Under the pieces are notes generated by a model, which saw nothing but the letters and a program-made list of their open reading frames with translations, searched no databases and was not told the origin of the DNA. The position numbers were made by a program, and so were the translations under genes. Of a stretch of DNA of 64,000 nt, positions 47,878 through 58,400 are shown piece after piece. Position 1 is the first letter of the stretch. Every line of letters starts with the position of its first letter. Source of the stretch: an uncultured Dehalococcoidia bacterium (GTDB lineage: Bacteria > Chloroflexota > Dehalococcoidia > Lucifugimonadales > UBA1127); assembly GCA_951812285.1 (NCBI GenBank), contig OX638292.1, forward strand, positions 1,528,551 to 1,592,550. Reading direction: 5' to 3'.

Positions 47878-49236
47878 ATGCAAGACAGCCGCGACCACAT
47901 CTTCATAAGCTACGCCATTGAACAGGCTGCGCTGTGCGATTGGCTTGCTCGCAAGCTCGCAGCCGAAGGGTATGCCGTATGGTATGACCGCTTGAAGCTG
48001 CTCGGAGGTGAGAACTGGCCGAGAGACATTGATGCGGCGATCGAAAAACGAACCTTTCGGATGCTCGCGTTGCTGTCTAGGGCATCCATGAGCAAGAACA
48101 ACCCCACTGGAGAGTGGTTGAAGGGCCGTGCTGTTGGGAGTTCACTCGGAATTGATGACTTCGTCATCCCCCTAAACACCGAAGGACTCCAGCCACACGA
48201 AATCACCTGGAACTTCCAGCCAATCAACTACATCCCCTTTACGCCCAGTTGGGCCAAGGGTCTAACTGCCCTGCTTTTGAAGTTAGAGTCCATCAAGACA
48301 CCCCGAACCTTGTCTTCAGGCCTTCGACTAGCTTTGGAGTCGATTTCCACTACTCCTGCCGTACTAGATGAGCCAGAACCGCTGATTACCAACTGTTTTG
48401 AGGTCATACAATTGCCTCGGTACATATATACGTTCGTCTCCTCGATTCCCATTGCCTCTAATCGGCATCGAGAGTGGAGAAAACACTGGTCATACCGGGA
48501 CGTATCACCCTATACGGTACTGGCCTTCCATCACCCTCCGCCCAGTATCACTTCTAGCCAAAGCTTCAAACTCGTGAGAGAGGATACATGGAGCGGCGCA
48601 AGCGAAATCCATGGAATCAACCCCCGTGACCTCATGGTCAGTCTAGTGCATCGATGCCTCGACGTGCTTATGGAAACTGCGGGGTTGGCTTATTCAGTAG
48701 AAAACAGACGTCGGTATCTCCCGTCTGGACTGTTACCGGGAGACCGTGTGCCGGTCACCTATCCTAATGGGTTGAGGCGGTGGTTTGCGGGAGTTGGTGA
48801 ACGGAAGTACCCCACCTCAGACGGTGGCGAAATGTATCGGTACCACATGAGCCCATCCCTTAGGATGCTCCGCAACCAAGCTGACCCCTACGTGCTCGTC
48901 GTAGAGAACCATGTTCATCTGACTGATCTCGCGGGCACTACGTTAGACGTGCGAAAGGTTCCATCACGTCGCAAGCACCTTTGTAGAAACTGGTTCAACC
49001 ACGAATGGGGTGCTCGCACTCTTGGTGTGGCCCAGTTGCTCGCCGAAGAAGATATGTTCATCCGCTTGGGACCACAGGGCGAGCAGCAACTCGTGATCAA
49101 TGCCATGCCGATCGCGCCCTACGCACCAAAATCCATCCAGGATGACAAAGTAGACGAACCTGATGAGATTTACACAATGTGGCACGCTGATGAGACAAGT
49201 CTCGACGATACTGAAATTGACGAGATAGGCCAATGA
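47878..49236 (+). CDS. TIR-APAZ protein of a SPARTA system
   Basis: A 452-residue protein. Residues 6-110 are a TIR domain: DHIFISYAIEQAALCDWLARKLAAEGYAVWYDRLKLLGGENWP, then RMLALLSRASMSKNNPTGEW. E79 in TGEW is at the position of the catalytic glutamate of NAD-hydrolysing TIRs. Residues from about 190 to 450 form an APAZ domain (HINFP-type strands LPRYIYTFVSSIPIASNRHREW, the SLRMLRNQADPYVLVVENHV segment). In SPARTA systems the TIR-APAZ protein pairs with a short Argonaute; guide-directed target binding triggers oligomerisation and NAD(P) degradation, killing the cell or blocking plasmids. The gene starts 30 bases after the previous stop and overlaps the pAgo by ATGA. It looks A+T-richer than the helicase and ATPase. 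Confidence 0.9.
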   Translation: MQDSRDHIFISYAIEQAALCDWLARKLAAEGYAVWYDRLKLLGGENWPRDIDAAIEKRTFRMLALLSRASMSKNNPTGEWLKGRAVGSSLGIDDFVIPLNTEGLQPHEITWNFQPINYIPFTPSWAKGLTALLLKLESIKTPRTLSSGLRLALESISTTPAVLDEPEPLITNCFEVIQLPRYIYTFVSSIPIASNRHREWRKHWSYRDVSPYTVLAFHHPPPSITSSQSFKLVREDTWSGASEIHGINPRDLMVSLVHRCLDVLMETAGLAYSVENRRRYLPSGLLPGDRVPVTYPNGLRRWFAGVGERKYPTSDGGEMYRYHMSPSLRMLRNQADPYVLVVENHVHLTDLAGTTLDVRKVPSRRKHLCRNWFNHEWGARTLGVAQLLAEEDMFIRLGPQGEQQLVINAMPIAPYAPKSIQDDKVDEPDEIYTMWHADETSLDDTEIDEIGQ

Positions 49237-50738
49237 TGAGTGAAGTGAAGATTCTGGATGAGCCGGCGCTAGAGTTCCGGTTTGGCCAACAGGTCTCAGA
49301 CCCAAGGGACGGGCTGTCGCTGTTTGGCCCATACGACACAGACGCACCTGCTCACCCGGCTTTCGTATCGCATGCCGTCGTGGGCACACGGCACGGCATT
49401 GATCTATTCGACAAATGGTCGAAGGCCATGACTCGCTCTTGGACGGATGCTCCCCAGGATCGCCATCGCCTATGGCCACCCTTCCCTGGGTTTGAGGCGG
49501 CGTTTGCCAGCGACTGGCGGCGCGAACCGGTATGGAAACATATCCTAGACAGTAATGCTTTGAGCGATGTAGCCCGCCGTCATGATCCCTACGAGCGAGT
49601 TCACTCAACTGTTAGCCAGTACCTTCTGGCGTTCGAGGAGCTTCCGAAGCTTGATGAACACATTGGCGTTATCGTTTGTGTCGTGCCTGACGAGATATAC
49701 CAAACGTGCCGAGTCATGTCACGTGTAACACAACCCACCGGAGAGTTTGTCAGCAAGAGACGGCGTGAGTCACGAAGACGTGGCCAGCTAGAAATGCTCT
49801 CGACTTATCAGCCGGAGCAGTATGATCTCTCCCTTGATTTTCGTAGGCAAATCAAGGCTAGAACTATGGCCTACAACATCCCAATTCAGATTGTCCGGGA
49901 ATCAACATTGAGACTACGTGACGAAAACCAGTTTGGACAACGAGGATTGACGCCACTCTCTAACCGAATGTGGAACCTCGCGACCACGCTGTTCTATAAG
50001 GCGGGCGGGAAGCCGTGGAGGCTCGCCACTGCCAGGGAGGGTGTCTGCTATGTTGGACTCGCCTTTAGGCGTGCCGATAGTGGACATGCGAGAAATACGG
50101 CGGCATGCGCAGCTCAAATGTTTCTCGATGATGGGGATGGTGTAGTGTTCTTGGGTAACTATGGACCGTGGTACTCACCGGACAACAGGCAATTCAGGCT
50201 TACGACTCAAGCTGCACATGACCTATTGAAGGGCGCCCTCGATACATACACCCAGCTTCACGGGAAGACCTTGAACGAGGTCTTCTTACACTCTCGATCC
50301 GACATCAGCACGGAAGAGTTCGAGGGATATCAGTCTGCGGCCCCAGGCGGCCTAAAGGTTGTAGGTATCCGCGTCCGACCCTGGCGCGACGGCCCCCGAC
50401 TATACCGACCGGACAAGCAGTGGCCTGTGATGCGTGGAACGCTGTGGCAACATTCCTCAACTAGGGGATATCTGTTCGGCTCAGGGTTCAAGCCGAGACT
50501 AGGAACCTATGACGGATGGGAGACTCCCGTACCCCTGCAAATAGACATCCAGCATGGAGATGCAGATATCGTCGATGTGGCACGTGATATCCTCGGCCTG
50601 ACCAAGTTGAATTACAACGCCTGTAATGCAGGTGACACTCAGCCGGTTACCGTCAAGTTCTCTGATGCAGTTGGCGAAATTCTTGTGAGCAATCCGACCG
50701 TGACCGAAAGACAGCCCACATTTAAATTCTACATCTGA
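49233..50738 (+). CDS. Short prokaryotic Argonaute (MID-PIWI) of a SPARTA system
   Basis: A 501-residue short pAgo. It begins LDEPALEFRFGQQVSDPRDGLSLFGPYD, a conserved start of short pAgos. The MID-PIWI signature RGLTPLSNRMWNLATTLFYKAGGKPWRLAT is at about 237-267. The PIWI strand that carries the first catalytic aspartate in active Argonautes reads CYVGLAFRR (about 272-280), with no aspartate, and no DEDX tetrad is seen, so it should bind guide and target but not cut. It overlaps the TIR-APAZ stop by 4 bases (ATGATGAG), so the two are made in near-equal amounts. Together they form a complete SPARTA module. Confidence 0.92.
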   Translation: MMSEVKILDEPALEFRFGQQVSDPRDGLSLFGPYDTDAPAHPAFVSHAVVGTRHGIDLFDKWSKAMTRSWTDAPQDRHRLWPPFPGFEAAFASDWRREPVWKHILDSNALSDVARRHDPYERVHSTVSQYLLAFEELPKLDEHIGVIVCVVPDEIYQTCRVMSRVTQPTGEFVSKRRRESRRRGQLEMLSTYQPEQYDLSLDFRRQIKARTMAYNIPIQIVRESTLRLRDENQFGQRGLTPLSNRMWNLATTLFYKAGGKPWRLATAREGVCYVGLAFRRADSGHARNTAACAAQMFLDDGDGVVFLGNYGPWYSPDNRQFRLTTQAAHDLLKGALDTYTQLHGKTLNEVFLHSRSDISTEEFEGYQSAAPGGLKVVGIRVRPWRDGPRLYRPDKQWPVMRGTLWQHSSTRGYLFGSGFKPRLGTYDGWETPVPLQIDIQHGDADIVDVARDILGLTKLNYNACNAGDTQPVTVKFSDAVGEILVSNPTVTERQPTFKFYI

Positions 50739-50752
50739 GAAAAGTGAGAGGT

Positions 50753-53700
50753 ATGATCGAAAGCGACAAACGCCTCATTGAAGTAGCCTTCCCTCTCAAG
50801 CAGGCGTCGTTGGACTCGGTGCACGAGAAGAATGTGCGGCACGGGCACATCTCGACCCTGCACATCTGGCCTGCGCGGAGACCGTTGGCGGCATCGCGGG
50901 CAGCCCTCATCGCCACATTGCTGCCGGACCCGGGCGACGCCGACAAGCGCAAGGCGCTCTTAGAGCGTATGGCCGGGCGAGTCGTCGAGAAGATCGAGCG
51001 CAAGCGACTCAATGGCCGCATCGTTGAGAAGGTGAAGGAGGTAACTGAAGGAGGCATCCTCCACTGGGGACGCGAGAATGGCCCCGACCTCCAGTGGTTC
51101 CGAAACGAGATTCGCAAGGCCTACGGCGGGCGCGCTCCAAAGGTGTTAGACCCCTTCGCCGGCGGCGGCGCCATCCCTCTCGAAGCGATGCGCCTGGGCT
51201 GCGATGTGACTGCCATGGACATCAACCCCGTCGCTTGGTTCATACTCAAGTGCACCCTGGAATATCCGCAGAGGTTAGCCGGACAAACCCGTCCTCTGCC
51301 CTCCTTCGCCCTAGAGGACCGCGACTTCATGGAGTCCTTCCTTAAGTCCAAGGGCTTTAAGGGGGTCCGCTTGAAGACGGAGCTAAGCCGGCTCGGACAC
51401 GGCAACGGCGAAGGGCAGCTCGATGCGCTTCCCATGGACGATCCAGTCACCGAGGCCGACCTCGCCTGGCATGTGCGTGCCTGGGGTCGCTGGGTGCTGG
51501 CGAGGGCACGACGGGACCTGGCAGCGTACTATCCGACTTACGCCGACTTCCAGCCGCTGGCGCCGGACGTCGAATTCGAGCCGCAGGCCATGCGCCTCCT
51601 AGACGCGGACGAGGACGGCCTCCCTGTGCTCGACCCGCTCAACGCCAAATTCGACGCCGCCTACCTCCGAGATCCCAGCAAGCCCCGCTGGATTGCGAAA
51701 CCGACGGTCGCCTACCTCTGGGCGCGTACCGTCCGATGCAAGCAGTGCCGAGAGACGCTGCCCTTGCTCAAGACGCGCTGGCTGTGCAAGAAGGACAACA
51801 AACGTGTGCTGCTGACGATGGAGCCGCAAGATAAGGGAGGCGGCGTGGTCTTTGGCGTGCAGGCAGGCGTGCCTCGCAACGGCGGCAACGCCGCGCAGCG
51901 TCGGGAGAGCGATCGGCGCATGGGTGCCGGCACCATGTCCCGAACCGGATCAACCTGCCCCAACTGCGGCGCCATCATGACCATGAGTGACATCCGCTAC
52001 GAAGGCCGCAACGGGCGGCTTGGCGCGATCATGACTGCTGTCGTTGTAGACGGGTTGAAGGGCAAGGAGTACCGCCTGCCGACTGACCGCGAGCGCTCCG
52101 TGCCCGACGTGACAGAGGAGCAGCTACAGACTGTCTATGCGCACATCCCCTTCGGGCTTCCCGAGGAGCCAACGCCCAAAGCAGGTGTCGGCGCTTCTCG
52201 TGCCTTCTCCGTGGACGGCTACGGCTTCGACACGTGGCGTAAGCTGTTCACCAACCGTCAGCTGATGGCGTTGGGGGAGTTTGTGAAATCAATGCGCCAA
52301 TTGCCGGAAGCAATTGGCGACTACCCAGAGCAATGGCAGGAGTCGATAGCAGGTATGTGTCTGCCCATTATCAGTCGTATGGCTGATCGAGGTAGTACAC
52401 TGGCTTCGTGGACGAATGATCGAGAGACTACTCGAAGCACCTTTGCCCGCTTCGCACTACCCATTGTTTGGGATTTTGCCGAGTTTGCGCCGCTCTCCGA
52501 CACTACAGGCGGATTTGTGCAATCCATCGATTGGGTCTTCAAGGTGTGCGAGCACCTGCAGCAGACTGTGGAATCGGCAGCGAGTGGGGAGACCATTTGC
52601 AGTTCTGCGCTTGTTGCTTTCGACAGTTCCGTTGACATCATTCTCACCGATCCTCCCTATTATGATGCTATTCCATACTCTGACCTAATGGACTTCTTTT
52701 ACGTGTGGCTGAAGAGGTCTGTTGGAAGTCTATCCCCCGAGGTAGAGACAGTTTTTTCGCACTTCCTCGGACCCAAGTGGGACCATGCGTCCGATGATGG
52801 TGAGCTTATCGACGATGCCAGCCGGTTCGGCGGAGACTCGGGCCGCTCCAAGCAAAACTACGAAGACGGAATGGCCCGTTCGTTTCAGGCATTCCACGGC
52901 GCGTTACAGCCGAACGGCCGGTTGGTCGTAGTGTTTGCCAACAAGCAGCCCGATGCCTGGGAGACTTTGGTGGCTGCGTTAATCCGAGCGGGGTTCGTGG
53001 TTAACGGTTCCTGGCCCATTCAGACTGAAATGGGCAACCGAAATCGAGCCATAGGCTCTGCTGCCTTGGCATCGTCTGTCTGGCTTGTATGCAAGAAACG
53101 CCTCCCCGCCCGGCCTGGCTGGGACAACATCGTGCTTGAGGAGATGCGCGCCAACATCACCCAGCAGCTTCACGACTTTTGGGACGCAGGGATTCGCGGA
53201 CCAGATTTCGTGTGGGCGGCCACCGGCCCAGCCTTGGAGGCCTTCAGCAAACACCCTGTAGTCAAGAAAGCCAACGATCCTGACCAGCTCATGACCGTAT
53301 CTGAGTTCCTGCGCGAGGTTCGCCGGATGGTTGTCGACTTCGTCGTGGGCCGGGTGCTTTCTGCGGTCGGCGGCCAGGAGGCCGTGAGCGGGCTGGATGA
53401 CCTGACAACGTACTACCTACTGCACCGGAACGACTTCGGCATGAATGACGCGCCGGTGGGCGCCTGCATCCTCTATGCTCTGTCGTGTAACCTGTCGGAC
53501 TCGGCGCTGGCGGGCCAGTACGAACTGCTAGCCCTATCCGGTGGAGGACAGCCCGACGGAGAAGACGAAGAGGAAGATGCAGCGGAGGACGCGGATCCTG
53601 ACGGGGCCGGCGGCTCTGGTGCCAAGCTGAGACTCAAGCCCTGGAACCGTAGGAATGGCTCCAACCTCGGCCTTGAAGGGCCGGGCGGGCGGCCAGCGCC

Positions 53701-53950
53701 CCTCATTGACCAAGTGCACCGGCTAATGCACCTATGGCGTGCCGGCGACCAGGCCAAGGTCGACGGCTATCTGGATGCACAAGGCCTCCACCACAACGTT
53801 CTGTTTGGCCAAGTACTCCAGGCGCTCATCGAGTTGGCGGATGAAGGATCGGAGGAGCGTGCCATTCTGGAAGCGATCAGCAACCACGCGGCCTCTCGCG
53901 ACGACTTGCGCGCGGCTCGGCAGAGGCCGCTGCCTTTGGGAGGATTGTGA
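50753..53950 (+). CDS. DUF1156 domain DNA methyltransferase (predicted N6-adenine)
   Basis: A 1065-residue enzyme. It starts ESDKRLIEVAFPLKQASLDSVHEKNVRHGHISTLHIWPARRP, the DUF1156 signature. The SAM motif is DPFAGGGAIP (133-142). The catalytic DPPY is at 633, in DPPYYDAIPYSDLMDFFYVW, typical of adenine N6 methylases. Two CxxC pairs (CKQC near 325, CPNC near 400) form a zinc ribbon between them. An acidic, glycine-rich linker (DEEEDAAEDADPDG) precedes the C-terminal domain. ATG 50753 has GAGAGG upstream; GTG 50744 is possible. In other genomes such enzymes lie beside DUF499 ATPases and helicases in anti-phage loci, where they are thought to mark self DNA. Confidence 0.92.
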   Translation: MIESDKRLIEVAFPLKQASLDSVHEKNVRHGHISTLHIWPARRPLAASRAALIATLLPDPGDADKRKALLERMAGRVVEKIERKRLNGRIVEKVKEVTEGGILHWGRENGPDLQWFRNEIRKAYGGRAPKVLDPFAGGGAIPLEAMRLGCDVTAMDINPVAWFILKCTLEYPQRLAGQTRPLPSFALEDRDFMESFLKSKGFKGVRLKTELSRLGHGNGEGQLDALPMDDPVTEADLAWHVRAWGRWVLARARRDLAAYYPTYADFQPLAPDVEFEPQAMRLLDADEDGLPVLDPLNAKFDAAYLRDPSKPRWIAKPTVAYLWARTVRCKQCRETLPLLKTRWLCKKDNKRVLLTMEPQDKGGGVVFGVQAGVPRNGGNAAQRRESDRRMGAGTMSRTGSTCPNCGAIMTMSDIRYEGRNGRLGAIMTAVVVDGLKGKEYRLPTDRERSVPDVTEEQLQTVYAHIPFGLPEEPTPKAGVGASRAFSVDGYGFDTWRKLFTNRQLMALGEFVKSMRQLPEAIGDYPEQWQESIAGMCLPIISRMADRGSTLASWTNDRETTRSTFARFALPIVWDFAEFAPLSDTTGGFVQSIDWVFKVCEHLQQTVESAASGETICSSALVAFDSSVDIILTDPPYYDAIPYSDLMDFFYVWLKRSVGSLSPEVETVFSHFLGPKWDHASDDGELIDDASRFGGDSGRSKQNYEDGMARSFQAFHGALQPNGRLVVVFANKQPDAWETLVAALIRAGFVVNGSWPIQTEMGNRNRAIGSAALASSVWLVCKKRLPARPGWDNIVLEEMRANITQQLHDFWDAGIRGPDFVWAATGPALEAFSKHPVVKKANDPDQLMTVSEFLREVRRMVVDFVVGRVLSAVGGQEAVSGLDDLTTYYLLHRNDFGMNDAPVGACILYALSCNLSDSALAGQYELLALSGGGQPDGEDEEEDAAEDADPDGAGGSGAKLRLKPWNRRNGSNLGLEGPGGRPAPLIDQVHRLMHLWRAGDQAKVDGYLDAQGLHHNVLFGQVLQALIELADEGSEERAILEAISNHAASRDDLRAARQRPLPLGGL

Positions 53951-55437
53951 TGGCGAAGAAGATTCTCACTGTTGGATGTGAGATACCTGGGGGGTTTGGA
54001 AAGTATGTCGGTATTGATTCGAAGGCTTCGCTCTTGGACGCAGACATAGCCCTATTCTACCCAACTCTTGTTGCCTTTTCTCTCTATAGTATGGAGCGCT
54101 TCAACGGAAAACCGCGTCTCCCAGACGCTTCCTCCTTTAGAGTTCAAGATGCAGTAAGTCACTGGAAAAGGGAGTTGGTCGATGCATTGAATGCTGGCAA
54201 CACAGTGGTCATTATATTGTGCGAACTTGAACACGCCTATGTAAGCACTGGTGAGAAGCAGCATTCTGGCACTGGCCGAAATCGGATCACTACAAATATT
54301 GTACGACCATTGACCAACTACGATTTGCTACCACTCGCAGTTGAAGTAGTCGAGTCTAGAGGGACCTCAATGGCTCTGACTCGAGATGGGAATATTTTGT
54401 CCGAATATTGGAGACAGTTTGGCACTGTCAGTCAGTACCGCGTCTATTTTAGGAATTCGGACACTCTCCAACCCAAGATTGTCACGCGTCAAGGCGATCG
54501 CGTTGTGGGAGGAATCCTCCAAACCAAGAGTGGTGGAGCGTTGGTTGCCCTTCCATGGATAGACCTCCAAGGGGATGAGGATTTTGCCGAGGAATATGAG
54601 GACGACGATGGCGAGATAGAGTACCGCTGGACTCCTAAAGCCCTTGAATGGGGGCAAAAGTACCTAGAGGCTCTCGTTTCGCTGGACTCAACCTTAAAGA
54701 GCCAAAGCAAAGAGACACCGATTCCGCAGTGGGTTTTGGCTGACATCTATGCAACGAAGAGTGAATCTGAATTGACCGAGAAACTACTTGGCGTGCAAAG
54801 CGAGATTTCCAAACTCGAGAAGGAACGAGCAGATTATGAGATACAGATTGGAGATGCAGGTTGGCTAAAGGCACTATTGTACGAACAGGGCCATGCCCTA
54901 GAAAGTGCTGTCCTTCAAGCAATGAGGCTCTTGGGATTTGAAGCAAGCAACTTCCGTAACTCCGACTCTGAATTTGACGCAGTCCTAGAGTGTCTAGAGG
55001 GCCGATGCATTGGTGAGGTTGAAGGACGGGACAACAAGGCGATAGATATCAACAAAATGAGACAACTTATAGTCAACATCCAGGAAGACTTTTCTCGCGA
55101 AGAAGTCGCCGAATACGCCAAAGGGATACTCTTCGGAAACGCTCATCGCCTGACGCCGTCCTCTGACCGACCTGCTGAGCACTTTACTCCAAAGTGCGTC
55201 AAAGCAGCCGCAGCAAACGGAATAGCATTGATCCGCACGTGCGACCTATTTGAGGTGGCGCGAGCCTTGATTGACAACCCAGATGAAGCATACGCTGCTG
55301 AATGCAGGCAAGCAATCTTTGATGCTAAAGGGAAGGAAGTTGGATTCCCGGCAGCACCAGGAACTACAAAAGGTGAACCTGGGAAGAGGACAAGAACGAG
55401 AGTCTCAGCGGCGAAAGGCATTGCTGCATTGAGCTAA
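53950..55437 (+). CDS. Unknown protein with PD-(D/E)xK-like C-terminal domain
   Basis: A 495-residue protein starting in TGATG overlap with the methyltransferase stop. The N-terminal 200 residues (LTVGCEIPGGFGKYVGIDSKASLLDADIALFYP) look like an alpha/beta domain I cannot name. A coiled coil spans 275-298 (LTEKLLGVQSEISKLEKER). The C-terminal domain fits a restriction-endonuclease fold: E319 in ALESAVLQAMRLLGF, D343 in EFDAVLECLEG and E356-V-E358 in CIGEVEGRDNKAI. The final lysine of PD-(D/E)xK is glutamate here; K363 nearby might substitute. It may be the nuclease or a DNA sensor of the operon. Codon use is A+T-richer than that of its neighbours. Confidence 0.65.
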   Translation: MAKKILTVGCEIPGGFGKYVGIDSKASLLDADIALFYPTLVAFSLYSMERFNGKPRLPDASSFRVQDAVSHWKRELVDALNAGNTVVIILCELEHAYVSTGEKQHSGTGRNRITTNIVRPLTNYDLLPLAVEVVESRGTSMALTRDGNILSEYWRQFGTVSQYRVYFRNSDTLQPKIVTRQGDRVVGGILQTKSGGALVALPWIDLQGDEDFAEEYEDDDGEIEYRWTPKALEWGQKYLEALVSLDSTLKSQSKETPIPQWVLADIYATKSESELTEKLLGVQSEISKLEKERADYEIQIGDAGWLKALLYEQGHALESAVLQAMRLLGFEASNFRNSDSEFDAVLECLEGRCIGEVEGRDNKAIDINKMRQLIVNIQEDFSREEVAEYAKGILFGNAHRLTPSSDRPAEHFTPKCVKAAAANGIALIRTCDLFEVARALIDNPDEAYAAECRQAIFDAKGKEVGFPAAPGTTKGEPGKRTRTRVSAAKGIAALS

Positions 55438-55454
55438 CGGCAAGTGAGGTCGAC

Positions 55455-58400
55455 ATGGCACAGAAATCACCACAAAAACCCTGGCATGAGGTGGTGAAGC
55501 TGCGGGAGGACGTGAAGACCGGCGAACTTTCGCTGGCTGTGTTCGCAGCGGACCTGTATGACGTGGTTATGCAGAAGGGGCAACGGCCTGTGTACGAGGA
55601 CCCTGCCCAGTTCTTCGCGTTGACCTACCCCACCTACAATCTGCGTGAGCTCGTCAAGGACGTTGTACTGCGGCTGGATGGCAGGAGTGACAAGGCGTAC
55701 CGAAAACTGTCAGTCAACTACGGAGGAGGCAAGACCCACACTCTCATCTCGCTCCTGCACCTGGTGAATGATCCAGGCCCATTGGCCGGGCTGCCGACCG
55801 TTCAGGAGTTCGAGGCGCACATTGGATCCAAACCTCCCAGGGCTCGAGTCGCCGCGATGTGCTTCGACAAAATCGACGTTGAGGCGGGAGTCGAGACACC
55901 GGGACCCGACGGTGCTGTCAGGATGCTCAAGCATCCGTGGAGCATCCTGGCGTATCAGCTCGCCGGGCCAGATGGACTCAGGCTGATTCATGCCGAAGGA
56001 ACAGACGCGGAGCGGGAGACGCCGCCGGCGGAGCCCCTCATGGTCGCCTTGCTGTCGAAGCCGCAAGAGGAGGGGCTTTCTACGCTAGTGCTCCTTGACG
56101 AGGTACTTATGTACATGCGGGCGCAAGCCGACGCCGACCCTGCTTCGCGGGGCCGCCTGCTTTCCTTCTTCCAGTACCTGACCCAAGCAGTGGTTAAGGT
56201 CGACAGATGCGCCATGGTAGCGTCACTCCTCGCCTCCGACCCCAGGAGGCACGATGACCTCGGGTCGGAACTGCTCAGAGACGTGTCAGAGGTATTCGGC
56301 CGGCAGATGGAGGTGGAAGCTAGCCCGGTAAGCAAGGATGACGTGGCGGAGGTCCTGCGGCGCCGCTTCTTCGAGCCGGAGTCCATCCGTGACGTCGGCG
56401 CGTTCCGTCCCCACGTTACATCAGTCGTCGGCAGCATCGCCAAGCTCGACCCACAGACCAGCAAGGAGCAGCCGTCTGTCGAGGAGCGGTTCCTGAGCAG
56501 CTATCCCTTTCACCCGGACATGACCGATGTGTTCTATACGCGGTGGACACAGTTGGAGGGGTTCCAGCGGACGCGCGGCATCCTGCGAACGTTCGCTATT
56601 GCCCTACGGGACGCTGAGAAATGGGACACTTGCCCGCTAATAGGGCCGAACGTGTTCCTCAAGACACCCGGCGAAAGCGGACTAGCAGAGGCGGCGAACG
56701 AGTTGGCAGCCTCCGCCAGCGTCGAATCGGGCGAGGGAAGAAACCAGGCGTGGACGCCGATCCTCGAAGGCGAACTGGCCAAGGCGCGTGGCATACAGGA
56801 CGAGGCCGCTGGACTCAACCACCGCGAGGTAGAGCAGGCAGTCACATCGGTATTCCTGAGCTCCCAACCCATAGGGCACAAGGCACTTACCAGGGAGCTG
56901 TTGATTCTGCTCGGCACCGCAAACCCGGACAAAATAGAGCTCGAGAAGGCGCTTCGTCGATGGACGGAAGTGTCCTGGTTCCTAGACGAGGCGGAGGTGG
57001 CTACGGCAACAGAGGATGGGGGCCAGGACCTTCCGAAGGCGTGGCGTCTTGGCAACCGTCCGAACTTGCGACAAATGCACGATGACGCATGTGCAAACCG
57101 CGTGCCGCCTGCATTAGTAGAGTCGCAACTCGTCGACGCCATCCAGAAGCAGAGGTCTCTGACGACGGGTGCGGTTCCTGCCGGGGCCAGGGTGCATACC
57201 TTGCCGGAAAGTCCACGTGACGTTCAGGACGACCTAGAGTTCCATTACGCCATTCTTGGACCGAACGCAGCATCGGAGTCTGGAAAACCGAGCGCGGAAG
57301 CAAAGAGGTTTATTGACGAGACCACAGGTCCGGATCGCCCCCGTGCGAATCGCAATGCGGTCGTTCTTGCTGTGCCGTCAAGAGACGGGCTTGACGCGGC
57401 ACGCGCTCGCATTCGCGAGCATCTCGGCTGGCTTGGGGTACGGGAGCAGCTGAAGGGCCAACTGATCGACCCCGTTCGCGAACAGATGTTAGCCAATGAG
57501 ACTGAATTGGCGAGAAAGCGTGTTCCTGACGTCATCGGACAGGCGTACTCCATAGTCGTAACCCTGAACGAGAGCAACGAGGTCCAGGCCTTTAGAATCA
57601 CAGTAGGGGCGGACCCCCTGTTCAACCTCATAAAGGCCGATAGGCGTTCCCGCATTCAGGAGACGGCAATTAGCTCGGAGGCTATGATGCCGGGCGGCCC
57701 GTACGACCTCTGGGCAGAGGATGAAACATCCCGCCGAGTCAAAGACATGGTAGGCGCCTTTGCACGGTTCCCAAAGCTGCCGAAGATGCTGCGGAGCAGG
57801 GAGATACTGAACACAATTGGGCAGGGCGTGCAGTCGGGAATCCTCGTGGCCCAGATAGTGCGCCCTGATCGGACAACCAAGACCTTCTGGCGTACAGCGG
57901 TCGAACAGCACGTCATTGAGGATCCAGATCTCGAAGTGCTCTTGCCACAAGCAGCAACCCTTAGTGACATTGACCATACCCTGCTTGTTCATGATTCGCT
58001 CCCAGGGCTTTGGCCTGCTAACGAAATTACTGTCGAAGACGTCCGCAAGTACTTTTCGGGTGAGCACACAGTGACTGTGCCCCGAGAAGGCTATGACGAT
58101 ACATTCTCAATCCCGGGCTGCGATTCGTTGCACGTAGATGAGGCCATTACAGACGCCGTGAAGCAGGGGCTTCTATGGATGACCAACGGCCCCGCTTCAA
58201 TCTTCGGCGAGTCAGTGCCGCCCGGAATTCTCAGCCCGGCCGCGAAGCTGCGACCGCCGCCCGATCTAATCGCCGTCGATGAGTTAATGCCATCATCGAT
58301 TCCGGAAGCCTGGATCGGAGAGAAGACTAACGCATTGGCAGTTGCAACAGCTCTTTCCACCAAACGAGGTTTGACCCTGCCTTGGACTTCTGTTCAGACC

